A DNA stretch of 64,000 nucleotides from Membranipora membranacea (taxonomy: Eukaryota > Bryozoa > Gymnolaemata > Cheilostomatida > Membraniporidae): contig OU612069.1 of NCBI GenBank assembly GCA_914767715.1, positions 18,535,387-18,599,386 of the forward strand, given 5' to 3'. The translations under genes and the position numbers were made by a program. The notes under the pieces are model-generated. The model was not told the origin of the DNA. It made no database searches and worked only from the letters and a program-made list of their open reading frames with translations. This document shows, in pieces, positions 1 through 10,499 of this stretch (its first letter is position 1; every line of letters begins with the position of its first letter).

Positions 1-180
1 TGCCCAAAGTGATATTGCTTTACTGCTGACATAACACTATGTATTAGACATTTATCTGATGAGAAATTGTAAGAGTTTTGCAACCTTACCCCATATAGCT
101 CTGTTCGAATGCTAGAGCAATCAACACAAATATCCTAATATAACCATTAAAATTATTTGAACAGTTGTGAACTAGTTTTC

Positions 181-420
181 GAGGTGGCTCAGTTGGTTAG
201 AGCGCCGTTCCTTTAACAAGCGTATATTGAAGGTTGGGGGTCTGAATCCCACTGCAGTCCGTTGACTACTGGGGTTTGGTCGGCCCTTGGTGTGCTCCAA
301 CCTGCCTGCAAACAGAGAGCAACCTGGCGTAGGTATTGTAGCCTTGCCTTGCATCAAAATTTTCCGCCAATGCTTTGGGATGTGGTGTGTGATAAGACAC
401 CTGATTTAATCAACCTCTCA
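181..420 (+). mobile_element. tRNA-derived SINE, family A, copy 1
   Basis: A polymerase III promoter is visible: an A-box-like tggctcagttgg near the 5' end and a degenerate B box (gtctgaatccc) about 60 bases on. The body after the tRNA-like head (gtgctccaacctgcctg, cagagagcaacc, then tttgggatgtgg and gtgataagacac) recurs in the copy at 51044, so this is a SINE and not a tRNA gene. The head does not fold into a proper tRNA by eye. Confidence 0.8.
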
Positions 421-444
421 ATTAATCAACCTGAATTACTATAA

Positions 445-2840
445 TTATTAGATATATTTCTCTGCCGTATGTGAGTGACTTTGGTTAGGTCCCAGTGCCC
501 TCGAGATATAAGTAACCCTAACATATAGACTGTTAAGTAGTTTCATTATATACAATACTTGAATACATCTGATTTTAATCAACCTTAGTCAACATAGAAA
601 TTAATGTAAAGTTTTACGGCTCATTAAAAATAGATCTATATAGCTCACTTTAAATTAATCTGAAAAATGACAGCTCAGCCAGCATTTTTCATTTACATCA
701 TACTGACACCATTGAAAGCATTACAAAACCTCAAATTAAAGGAATGTTGCTGGCTCAATATCAATTAAATTTGTTTTGACACTTGAGTGCCACTGGACTG
801 AGGCTGCCAAATTCAAAGTCTATTTTTAGTGATTTAAAGCATGGGATATTCTAACAGAATTATTCCTCACTGTAAAATATACGACTGGAACTTATCCCCT
901 CTGTGGTAGTCGATATAGTCTGTCAAGATTTACTACTTTTGTCCAAAGAATTGACCATCCGAAATGGGTCCAATGTATCAATCCCTGTAGAAGAGGAGCG
1001 TACCAAAGCGGCAAAACCAAACTTGTTTAGCGATTAGCGCCGCAGTTGTCGAGGGTTTGTGTTCAGCATGAAACGACATGCTGAAAAGCTGGACAAAACA
1101 CAATTGAAACACTACATTACAGTTATACTGGAAAAAAAAAGACCTGCAACATTTTTGTATTGTTTTTTCTTGAGAGCTATGCCATAATCAATGGTCAAAT
1201 ACAGAATAAACATTTTACATTGTTATTTGGCTTTGGAAACAAATTCTAGTTAGTCAGTTCATAGCAAAAATAGGGTTGACAACCAGCAGTGGTTTAGGTC
1301 TCTTTTTAGGTATATGTCTATGCCCATTGTCTTGCTTTGGGGACTTTCAAGGCTTTTTGGTCCAGCCCAAGTGTCTGAGTGCATTCACACCCCACACCAA
1401 TGGATAGTATGGTATTTGAAATCATAACAATAAGTTGAGGATCTCAGGTACAATTCTCAATGACTTTTTGGAGACATTTTTTATCTTTAATTTAGAAAAG
1501 AATAACTTTGCTCCCAGCATAAAGAAAGCTGAAAATTGACACTTCACAGTAGTAAAAACCATTCGGTTGAACGAGTTCCACTGTTGCTTTGTCAAGAAAA
1601 CTGTTTTGGTACCAAGAGACATCAGAGCTTATGCGGCCATGTGTACTCACAGATATCTCTATTTGCCAATACATTTATAGATCAATCCGTTGGGCTAGCC
1701 TTCAGCCCCATGTAGTGATGCAAACCAACAGTAGTCTCAGATTTTGTTGTTTTTTGACATTCTATTTTGACATTTTACATTACTTCATTTTGTTGGCTTC
1801 TCATCACGAGCAAGAAGGTGGTTTTTCAAGACCAAATTGGCTCAGATTCCTTAAAAAGCCTTACTTTGACATTATTAATCCACAAGGCTAGGTGTTTGCA
1901 CGGTTCCATATAGTTTAAAATTAATTTTAAAGTTATTGTCTAGATTTCAATTCATAATTTGTCACAGCTTTCAGCTGACTGACTGACAGCTGTTGGTTCT
2001 CAGTCAATTCACTATCATCTCTTTATCCAGGCATCCAATCAACTTCATCATGTCACAGTATTCATCAAACAAAGGTTGTTTTAATATTATGCTTGATGTT
2101 CCTAGATCTTATTGAGGTTTTGAAAGAGTTAGAGCTAGAATAGGAACATGCTTTGTCTACAAATGGTTGGTATTTGGCTGTCACGAGTAAACCTAAAATC
2201 TTTTTGTGTTTTGCTTTGGAAAAGAGGCAACTTCTGGGGTTCGTAATCCGACATACTGAAAAGAACTCATTCACGCAACGCGTTCCATTGTTATGACAAC
2301 CTGTCAAAATTATGTATTATTGTCCGTGCTTTCACCTTCAAGGTCTTAAGGCAGTATGTTGGGCATTTTTCTTAACCATACAATTGCAATCAGAGTAAGC
2401 AATGAAATCTTTGTCTCATGAATAAACCGAAACAAGTCCCACTGCAATCACCCGGTTTACCTACAGTCACTAACCATCATCAATAGATTTCTAGTACCAT
2501 GCTAGTTGAAAGCTTTTACATGATTTCATGTGTCTATGAGAAGGCAGTGAACGATTTTTTGAACAACATGACTGACTGCCTTACTAAGCAAGTATGTGAT
2601 CGCTCAATGTTAAACTGTTGTAAATAGTGCTGCGGCCAGCATAATCAAGATTTTAATTGACACTGTTGACAGTGTTACAAAATATTAATTAAAGCAAAAG
2701 TTGCTGGCGTTTCATTAATTAAAATATATGTTTTGACATCCGGTTTGTCAACAGGCATTTTGTTGGTTGGTTGGCTTTATTCCAATCGATGCAGAATGTC
2801 ATCAGCACTCTAATCCCATTGGTCAACTACATATGACATG
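445..2840. other. non-coding stretch, no supported gene
   Basis: AT-rich sequence with only short open frames on both strands, none with a convincing signal peptide, splice pattern or family motif. I see no gene here. Confidence 0.5.
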
Positions 2841-2848
2841 TCTAGCCT

Positions 2849-2856
2849 TATTTAAA
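2849..2856 (+). promoter_or_regulatory. TATA-like box of secreted peptide gene 1
   Basis: The motif tatttaaa lies 84 bases before the ATG at 2933. The related minus-strand genes have TATA boxes at similar distances from their starts. Confidence 0.5.
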
Positions 2857-2932
2857 CGATGCTAGAGAGCTATTGAGTTCAAGTCAGGATTGATTGTCAG
2901 AGCAGTAGCAACAAATCACATCAAATCACAGA

Positions 2933-4700
2933 ATGAGAGCTGTAACTGTATTGTTGGTTATTGTGGTCATAGTGTTTGTTGGGCTGTGCTTTGGTGAAAG
3001 CGAATATGCTAGGTAAGTAACAGATCAGGGTGTAGGTATAAAAAAACTCAGAGAGAATGTGTCATTTGATATGGTTAAATTAACTTTGTTTTCATTGACA
3101 TAGCACTACTAATAATGATTAATATAATAAAAATTAAGGTTTTCCAAGGACTTTACCTTATAAAATGGCAAGTGTACCAAAATTGCCTGTTTTTGTGGTC
3201 AATCTATATGTTTATCTAGCATTTTGTTTCTTATCTTTTTACACCAATCAAAATTGTTAGATATGACACCTTATATACTGCCACACCTATGAAATTTGAT
3301 ATGACAAACGGCTGTTTTGGAAAAGTATAAAACTAAGTGTATACTTTTCTTTTGGTTCAAGATTTGGAAAGATCGTTAAGCGGGGAAAAGGATATCACTG
3401 GGCACCACGGTCAGTCAAAAGGTAATATGATTATTTATATACATATATATATTAATTTGAACTTTCCCAATCTCAATATGTAGAAGAAAAACCTGTTTGT
3501 TGAGCAATCACTAGCATGCTATGTACACAATTCAACGCATTCCTAGAAAGGGTATTGATTCTTTGGTTTGGATTATTATCTAGATGGTAAGGCTCATATG
3601 ATGCTGTAAATTCTCAAAAATAATATAAGTTTTTTAATTTCCTCATCTTGCACATGAAACAATTCAACAATAGCAATTGGGCAGCAGTCTGCCTTACAAA
3701 TCATTAATCACATTGCCTAGGTATGTTCATGAGTATTTTAGTAGAACTGGCTTTTTATAGAGACACTGTGAAAGCCGCAATGATGCCTGGTGCTGTGAAA
3801 AGGTAACTTTTTGCACATACTTCACATTTGTGTTACTATTGCTTTCCTCATAACATCACGGTAGCTGAACGCAGATTCAATCTGATGTATATATGAGAAC
3901 TTCCATTTTGAAATGATGGGTATCATGTTTACTTAATAGATTTGATTATTTTAGTTTTCAAATCATTAAAACAAATTTATGTAACAGTTTCCTGTTGGAG
4001 TTCCTTTATATCGGTCCAAAAAGGATGGCTAGTGTCTGTTGTTTGCCATGCAATGTTTTATCATATGCCTGGAGTTGCTGAAAGGTAATTGCACATTTTG
4101 GTTGCCTTTGACGACCAATAGGCCTAAACTCTGCTGAATGTAAATTTGTATGCGAAGGCCAAAACTAGTTAAAGTTAATTTTTTTCTTTCAACAGAAAAT
4201 GCTAAACCTACCATTTTGATTGCAGTTTCATCAACATCGTGATATTAATAATCATGTGTATGTTTTAGCATAGACAGAGCGTTTTCGAAAAAAAATCAAA
4301 CACTGATTTAGTGTACCAATATCTCCTGTTTCTATTGTGATCCATCTCAAGTTTATGTAGCACATGATTTTAACACCAATCTGAATCGATTGATATATCA
4401 TATTAAATGCTACTATACCTCTAAAAAGTTTAGTGCAGCAATTAGGGCTTAGTTTAAAATAGGGAGCCTAACTTTCACACACATCATATGAGTATTGAGG
4501 TTTATTTACTTGATTTGCTTCTTTCAGTCTTTGAATCAACACAACACATTCATGTCTCAGTTTCCTGTCAGAATTCCTGATCTTAGTTCAAAAACGATGG
4601 CTAGTGTCTGTCATGTGACATGTAAAGTTTTATCATTGAATCAATGTATTTTAGAGACATTGGCAAAGCTTCTATGATGCCTGGAATTGCTGAAAAGTAA
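2933..4700 (+). CDS. secreted dibasic-processed peptide precursor, gene 1
   Basis: Four exons: 2933-3012, 3362-3421, 3761-3802 and 4655-4700, giving 75 residues. Exon 1 encodes a hydrophobic signal peptide (MRAVTVLLVIV to GLCFGE). Exon 2 encodes FGKIVKRGKGYHWAPRSVK, exon 3 DTVKAAMMPGAVK, and exon 4 DIGKASMMPGIAEK then stop. Every internal intron is phase 2 and splits the Arg codon (AG|A); after exons 2 and 3 that Arg follows Lys, so a Lys-Arg processing site lies exactly on the splice junction. There is also a KR inside exon 2. Known of such precursors: dibasic sites are cut by furin or proprotein convertases in the secretory path. The signal peptide and the (I/V)VKRG motif are shared with the minus-strand genes at 17.6 and 23.9 kb, so this is one family. 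I do not recognise the mature peptides; antimicrobial, neuropeptide or pheromone roles are all possible. An AATAAA lies at 4915. Confidence 0.72.
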
Positions 4701-5110
4701 TGTCACATTTTGGTTGCCTTAGTGGACCAATAAGCCCACACTCTGCTTTATAGACATTTGTATGCTATATACCATGTGGGCAAGACTAGCTAAAATTGTT
4801 TTTTTTCTTCAAAAGAAACTGCTAAAGCTGTCTTGTTACCGGGAGTTTCATTGATGTAGCGCCATTAATGATGTTTGGCTTGATATAGCGCCGACAGAGC
4901 TTTTTCAAGCAAAAAATAAATCGTATTAGTGTACCAATATTGCCTGTTTTTTGTGATTCATATCATGTTGATATAGCATTGTAATATCCTGCTGTTGACA
5001 ACAAACAGAATCGATAGATATATGTCATATTAAATGATGCTATACCTCCAAAGGTTTGGTGCAGTCGTTAGGATATACCTGAAAAAAGGGAGCCAAACTT
5101 GCACATACCT
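3160..5110 (+). repeat. tandem diverged repeats holding the peptide exons
   Basis: Segments around 3980-4470 and 4555-5110 are direct copies about 600 bases apart (shared: gatggctagtgtctgt, cctgga.ttgctgaaa, cacattttggttgcctt, agtgtaccaatat). A weaker third copy of the last part starts at 3160. The copy at 4063-4087 keeps the coding end (atgcctggagttgctgaaag) with a GT donor but has lost about 45 bases including its acceptor, so it is a dead exon between two live-looking ones. Confidence 0.75.
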
Positions 5111-5206
5111 CATGTATTTGAGCATGGCGAGGTAAGCCTACAAAGTTTAACATGATGGATTAGCATAAGATTTTGTATGTAAAAATGATATTAAATTTTG
5201 TTCCAG

Positions 5207-5504
5207 TGGTGCTGGAAAGATCGTTAAGAGAGGAAAAGGATATCACTGGGCACCACGGTCAGTTAAAAGGTAATATCACATCTATATTTCAACTCTTTGC
5301 TTGCCCAATCTTGCACCTAAAAGAATTATACTGTAGAGCATTTGGACAGCCTGGACATTGGAAAGGTAACTTCCCATTTTTGTCGAAGTAAGTGTCCTTT
5401 CCTAATAATTTTCCCAAAGACTATCAATGTTGAATGATTTTTTGCTCCAAGTCTGCTAATAACCAGTTTTTTTCCATATTTTCATTATTCTTGTAGATAA
5501 ATAA
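5207..5504 (+). CDS. second peptide module with alternative last exons
   Basis: Exons 5207-5269 (phase 2 in and out), 5337-5365 (phase 2 to 1) and 5497-5504 (phase 1, then stop) read on in one frame. The first encodes SGAGKIVKRGKGYHWAPRSVK, nearly identical to exon 2 of the gene starting at 2933. The next encodes AFGQPGHWK, and the last adds Asp-Lys and a TAA. No signal-peptide exon lies between 4700 and 5207. The simplest reading is that these are alternative 3' exons of the 2933 gene that skip the stop-bearing exon at 4655: exon 3 ends in phase 2 and can join 5207 directly. Alternatively this is a tandem copy that lost its first exon. Exon strength is judged by eye only. Confidence 0.55.
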
Positions 5505-5509
5505 TGGGA

Positions 5510-8470
5510 GTACAGATGGTAAGCTGAAGCAAAGCGTAGAGTAAGCTATCACTTGACACCAGGACCTGTGAAAAATTATATAACAGTTTTTTATTCGATG
5601 ATAATATATACAGGTGCCTCTTATTCGGTTGTATGGGAATAAAATTTTGATTTGTAACAGTACTAGTAAATTGATTACTCATATCAGAACATCATTAATA
5701 GACAGTAATATGGCTACTTAGATTCCAATTGATGATCGCTTGAACATGACACCAGCACTGTGGTATTTGGGTATTTCCCCCTGCTACCAATATTGTGAGC
5801 CATCGTAATTCAAAAGGTAACTTGTTTAATATGAGGGGCGTAAACATAACATAGATGCTTCTGAGCTGACTGTCAATAATTGATCACTGAAGGATGACCT
5901 CACTACCAATTAGCCAAGACAAGGATTTAGACAACTCCTTGGTCTCTAACTCCTTGGTCAAGATTACAAAGCTTGTTATGCTGTTAGTGCAAAGGAGAGA
6001 AAAGATAAAATATATATAATTTATATTGATCATATGTCATGTACAACAATTGAGAAGCCTCTCATCATTGTCTATGCCATTCGACTACTAGTGAAATCAG
6101 GGAGCATAAGGAAATCAGGGACCATTTGGACCACTGATATGAATCAATGGAGTGGTATCAAATCACATTCGGTATGCGTGATAATTTGGTAGCATATAAA
6201 TGTGTTCAGGTTTTTACTTATAATCCTTCAAAGTGATGGTAATTGTTAGTATTGTGTAGTTAGAGGTACATACTAAAAGCCAAAAAACTTATGCCCTTTT
6301 AAAATTTAAATGTTGTTAGACACTGCGGGTTATGCAACAAAAATTTCCCAGGGATATTCTGCAAGAATCCAAAACAAATTTGTTAGCTAGTCCCCAAACT
6401 AGACCACACATGTTTGGTGACATAAGTATGTTATACAAACAGTAACTTATAGGATCAGATAATGAATAACCTCTGGGAGCTAGAGCAAGTATGTTTGCGT
6501 GGCAGTTTACAGTGCTTTGGACAACTCTTTTTGCTTGTAACCAAAGAGCTTACAAGAAAGTTTGAACGAAAGCATCTTTGCCATTTTCAATTTCAACAAG
6601 CGAATGTAAGTGACCAAAACCTGCAGCACTTGAGTGGGCCCAGTGCTCAAAGTTCCTCAAAAATACTGTGATATCGCTAATATATTGCAGTAAAAAACTC
6701 AGTGCCCTGTGCAAAACCAATGATGACATTGACATTCGTGAGGCAGCAATTGTGAAGCGTGAACACTCTAAACATGATATGAGCAAAATTTGAAGGTTCT
6801 TTGGTCTTAACCTTGACATTGAAAAAAGTGATTGAAGGATTTTCTGGATCGGTGATTAAAGGACTAGTATAAACTTATTAAGAAAAAAACATAGGCATGA
6901 CAACGCATTCATCTTGAATAACTTTTGTTCTATTGTACAGCAGGACTCGAAATAAGAATAGCCATATCTTGGCTGAGCAAATGCAAAAATGGCAAAAACA
7001 GAACCGTCAGTTCCAGCCTTGGGTCATCGTTTTACGCTGATTTCATAACTGGCAATGACTAAGGAGCAGTTGTGAGTCTTGGTAGGGCGTTAACCACTAT
7101 AAATAAGAAACATACAAGCTATTCATCGCTCTAACGACATACTCGAATATGGAGAGTCTGCCTTCAACAATTGTATATCGATATCATGGTCTGGCTTTTA
7201 CAATAGGAACGGATTGGCAGCAATAATATTTGAACCATTTTTCGAATAGTGATAAATTTTTATAATTCTCAAAATGAAAGGAAATGATACAGACAACGCA
7301 CCTCCTTTGGCTCTCATTAATAATTTGTGAATACCTTGAGGGTCAACCAGTCACTCTAAGTAGCTCACAAGTTAACCGCTGTACCTATACATGAAAACCC
7401 AGATACAAACGGCCCTCCTTTGTATTGTGTTGATCAACAACATCTATCGGTCATCCATGTTTATTATCATCATCTTATTCACTGCGTTTCAAGCCCAAGA
7501 ATTGCTGAACAGTTCTGAACAATTCTATAATTGTCCACTTTTGACCCATATATCAGTACCCAACCAGCAACCAATTATTATACAATTAACCCTGCCTGCT
7601 AAATAAACTACATCAACTATCTATCGTTATTGCATAAGCTTATATATTTGGCTTGACATTGACTTTAATGATAGATGCTGTAATGAAGAGATATTTCTGT
7701 GTAATGTAGCATCAAAGACTGTGTAGCAGGAGCCCCATGTTTAATTCAAGGCTGGGGCAATGAATTACTTTTGGTTCATCATGATGGATCACGAAAGCAT
7801 CTCATTTGTATGAAGACTGATTTGTGCCGAATTCTTGCATGGAAGCTTGTGATATTCCCTTCATCTGACCCAATCAATCATTTATCATCGTGAATCCCAA
7901 CTGCTGTAATGGATCTATAGAAACCCTAATCTCGCAACCAAGCCACCTGTCTAAGCTACCGGTCTCATATATCAGAATAAATATCAGTGTCGGTATTCCT
8001 TCGGCTAGAATTTGTTGAAATGATTTGAATTCCAGACTCCATATGCATTATGGAAATCCTGACATTATAGCCTAATTTTCTAGCAAAGGACATGGTGCTG
8101 ATGCATCGACATTGTTTCGCCCGATACTAGCCACATTACTCAATTACATGCAACTGGTTTGAACTATAATGTTAAAAAAATTAGGTGAAACTTGTATTCA
8201 TCAGGAGCAGGTTGGTGAAATCAGTCTTGATATTCATTGATAAACCTTTAGGTTGTCACAACTTTTAACATACCAAACTTTTGGAGTGCATGAACTCGAT
8301 GGCTACAAAACACAATTTGATCTCCCTGATCATTTTCAATGAGATTAACCTATTGAATTATTCAGAAGTGTTCAAAATTTATTGATAAATTAATTCTTTA
8401 ATATCCATCTCAAATATGGCCAATGTCATGAGCCACAATGAATTTAATTTGCCATGGATAGACCTATCAA
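5510..8470. other. non-coding stretch, no supported gene
   Basis: Only short open frames are present. A 71-codon frame at 7391-7606 starts with a hydrophobic stretch, but it lacks a family match and sits in AT-rich sequence. I see no gene I can support. Confidence 0.45.
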
Positions 8471-8477
8471 TTCAATA

Positions 8478-8640
8478 GAGGAAGTAGCTCAGATGTTTAG
8501 ATTGCCTACCCCTACCCAAGCGTTGAAGGTCTTGGGCTCAATTGACGCCCGCGTGTGCTCTGACCTACCTGAAAACTAAGAGCATTTTGTACCTATATTT
8601 CTCAGTCTTCAGACAAAGACCTACTAGCGAATTTAACCCC
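8478..8640 (+). mobile_element. tRNA-derived SINE, family A, decayed copy
   Basis: It resembles the copy at 181: a head gaggaagtagctcagat, then gttgaaggtcttggg and the body motif tgctctgacctacctgaaaactaagag. The box B is strongly decayed. Confidence 0.6.
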
Positions 8641-8644
8641 ACTT

Positions 8645-9335
8645 GTTTTAGCTAGACATGTCAAAGGATATTCTTTCAGTTTGTTATACAGCCAAGCTTG
8701 AGTCATTTATTAACTTGTCTAAACTCAATAACGTTATTTTGCAGATCATTCAATTACCTGGCATAAGAGCTGGATAAGGTTGTTTTGATGGTATCTCTTT
8801 AATATTCACTGTAGAGACTGTTAGACATTATGAGCATTTTGCATAAGACGGCCTGTAGAATTATCTTGATGAATCACAAGTCATCAATCAGAGTGTTCCT
8901 TACTTTTTCCTCTTATCTTGATCGAGGATCAAGGATATGGTCACGCTCATTTCCCCAATATATAACCTTGTTGTTACAAACTTTGCCACATTTTCAACAT
9001 GCGAATCGATTGGTTTGCCAACTGAGACAAGCGTCTCATTCTATCTTTATTTCAAACCAAAACCAAACCCATCTGTCTCAGTTTTATCAGCATTTTCATC
9101 AGGTCTGTAAAAAAATTTGTGTAGACAAAAGTGAACCAAACAAAACTTGGCACTACAGAGATATTCATCATAACAAGGGTTTGATGATAGAGGCAGGATA
9201 TTGCATCTGTAATACATAACTCACCTGTCAACGTGTTCCTGCATTCTTCCTTGTCCCAGGTTATTTCAGAAAAATTAATTACTACGTCTCACTTCCTTTT
9301 TGTATCCTTATTATTACATGTTTCATCTCAATAGG
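8645..9335. other. region upstream of WAP-type gene
   Basis: It contains a 129-codon open frame at 8830-9219 rich in Ser, Gln and His. The frame has no signal peptide, recognisable domain or splice support. It ends just before the promoter of the gene at 9418. I treat it as chance. Confidence 0.4.
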
Positions 9336-9338
9336 GCA

Positions 9339-9345
9339 TATAAAA
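9339..9345 (+). promoter_or_regulatory. TATA box of WAP-type secreted protein gene
   Basis: TATAAAA lies 79 bases before the ATG at 9418, which places a transcription start near 9370 and a 5' leader of about 50 bases. Confidence 0.7.
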
Positions 9346-9417
9346 CAACAGTGCACGCTTTCCGAGTATCATTGTAGTCTCAACTCTTTCAATTCGCTAG
9401 ATACTTTCTTCGACATA

Positions 9418-10381
9418 ATGAATCAAGTGCTACTTATCGTGATTGTCCTAACAGTTCACTGTTTGTCTTATTCTTATGCTACTGGTAAGTAAATTAATGT
9501 ATAGGAAGGAACTAATTAGTAATTCCATTTGAGGGATTATTTAATAATTTTTGGATTAATCAGCAAGAGTGGATAAATCATGAGCCTTTATTTGTTCTTC
9601 ATAATCACATAAAATTAGGCTTTAATGGTGGTAGCAGTATATATCTTTTGTTAGAAAACAGCAAACATTTGTCTGGTGCCTGTGATCTTTCGATCTGGCA
9701 CTATATATAAATTGCCTTCTTTTGCTTAAATACTTTTGAATGTTTTATACCTTTAAGGTAAAATTGATTCTTGTTTATTTGTTTCAGTTGGTTGCGTTCC
9801 ACCTAACTGCCCTGATGGCACATTCCCACCAGCACCATGTACAGGGGGAAGAGGGCCCATAGAATGTCCGGGTATTGTCTGCCCCAATGACTTTGTGAGA
9901 GACCCGGCAACATTATGCATTCGTCCAGGTTGTCAATGTGGTAAGTGGTGTACCAGTCTCACAACTTTGTCTTCTGGGATCTTGTATTTTCCTCTTTCGA
10001 GTATCAACATAAGCTGAGATAATAATATGAAATGTATAAGGTCTTTAAATTTTACTCGATCAATTGCAAATACAAAATATTTACATTGCCATTTGAAGTT
10101 TTGTCTATATAAACAAATTATTCTGGTGTACGAAATTCTAGTTTCCTTGTATTTTAACATCGAAATTGAAAACACTGATATTGTTTAAATATTGGTATTC
10201 AATACACACAGTTGAAGAGAAACCGGTGGTACATCCAGGACGCTGCCCATATTACAAGCCGAACACCTACATATACAGACCAGAGAGAGATTGTCAGGAT
10301 GATGGAGACTGTTCAGCAAATAAAAAGTGCTGTGACATTGGATCTCACCCACTGCAGTGTGTGCTTGCCATCAACAATTGA
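9418..10381 (+). CDS. secreted cysteine-rich WAP-like protein
   Basis: Three exons, 9418-9484, 9788-9940 and 10212-10381, all joined in phase 1 with good GT-AG sites, give 129 residues. Exon 1 is a signal peptide (MNQVLLIVIVLTVHCLSYSYA). Exon 2 is a 51-codon domain with nine cysteines, starting GCVPPNCPDGTFPP and ending LCIRPGCQC; I cannot name it. Exon 3 is a WAP (four-disulfide-core) style domain: HPGRCP, then RDCQDDGDC, KKCCD and QCV. Known of WAP: eight cysteines pair C1-C6, C2-C7, C3-C5 and C4-C8. Here the C2 and C7 positions are both absent, so exactly one bridge is missing. WAP proteins are secreted protease inhibitors or antimicrobials, as in crustins and elafin-like proteins. That role is plausible here but unproven. 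AATAAA follows at 10480. Confidence 0.82.
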
Positions 10382-10479
10382 ATTTCCAAAATGATCTTGA
10401 CTTACCTTTGATTCCTTTCAAAACATGACAGAAACTGCAGTTGCAAAACAACAAAATTTGAACTTAATTCAACAACATA

Positions 10480-10485
10480 AATAAA
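10480..10485 (+). terminator. polyadenylation signal of WAP-like gene
   Basis: AATAAA lies 99 bases after the stop codon at 10381. Confidence 0.65.
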
Positions 10486-10499
10486 AAGCTTCTCCCTCA

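Noticed and set aside
172-444. Open frames on both strands at the window start and a possible tRNA gene
   Set aside because: They lie in a SINE. The tRNA-like head has lost cloverleaf pairing, and its body recurs at 51044.
8830-9219. 129-codon open frame upstream of the WAP gene
   Set aside because: No signal peptide, domain, splice pattern or promoter. A frame of this size is expected by chance in 64 kb.
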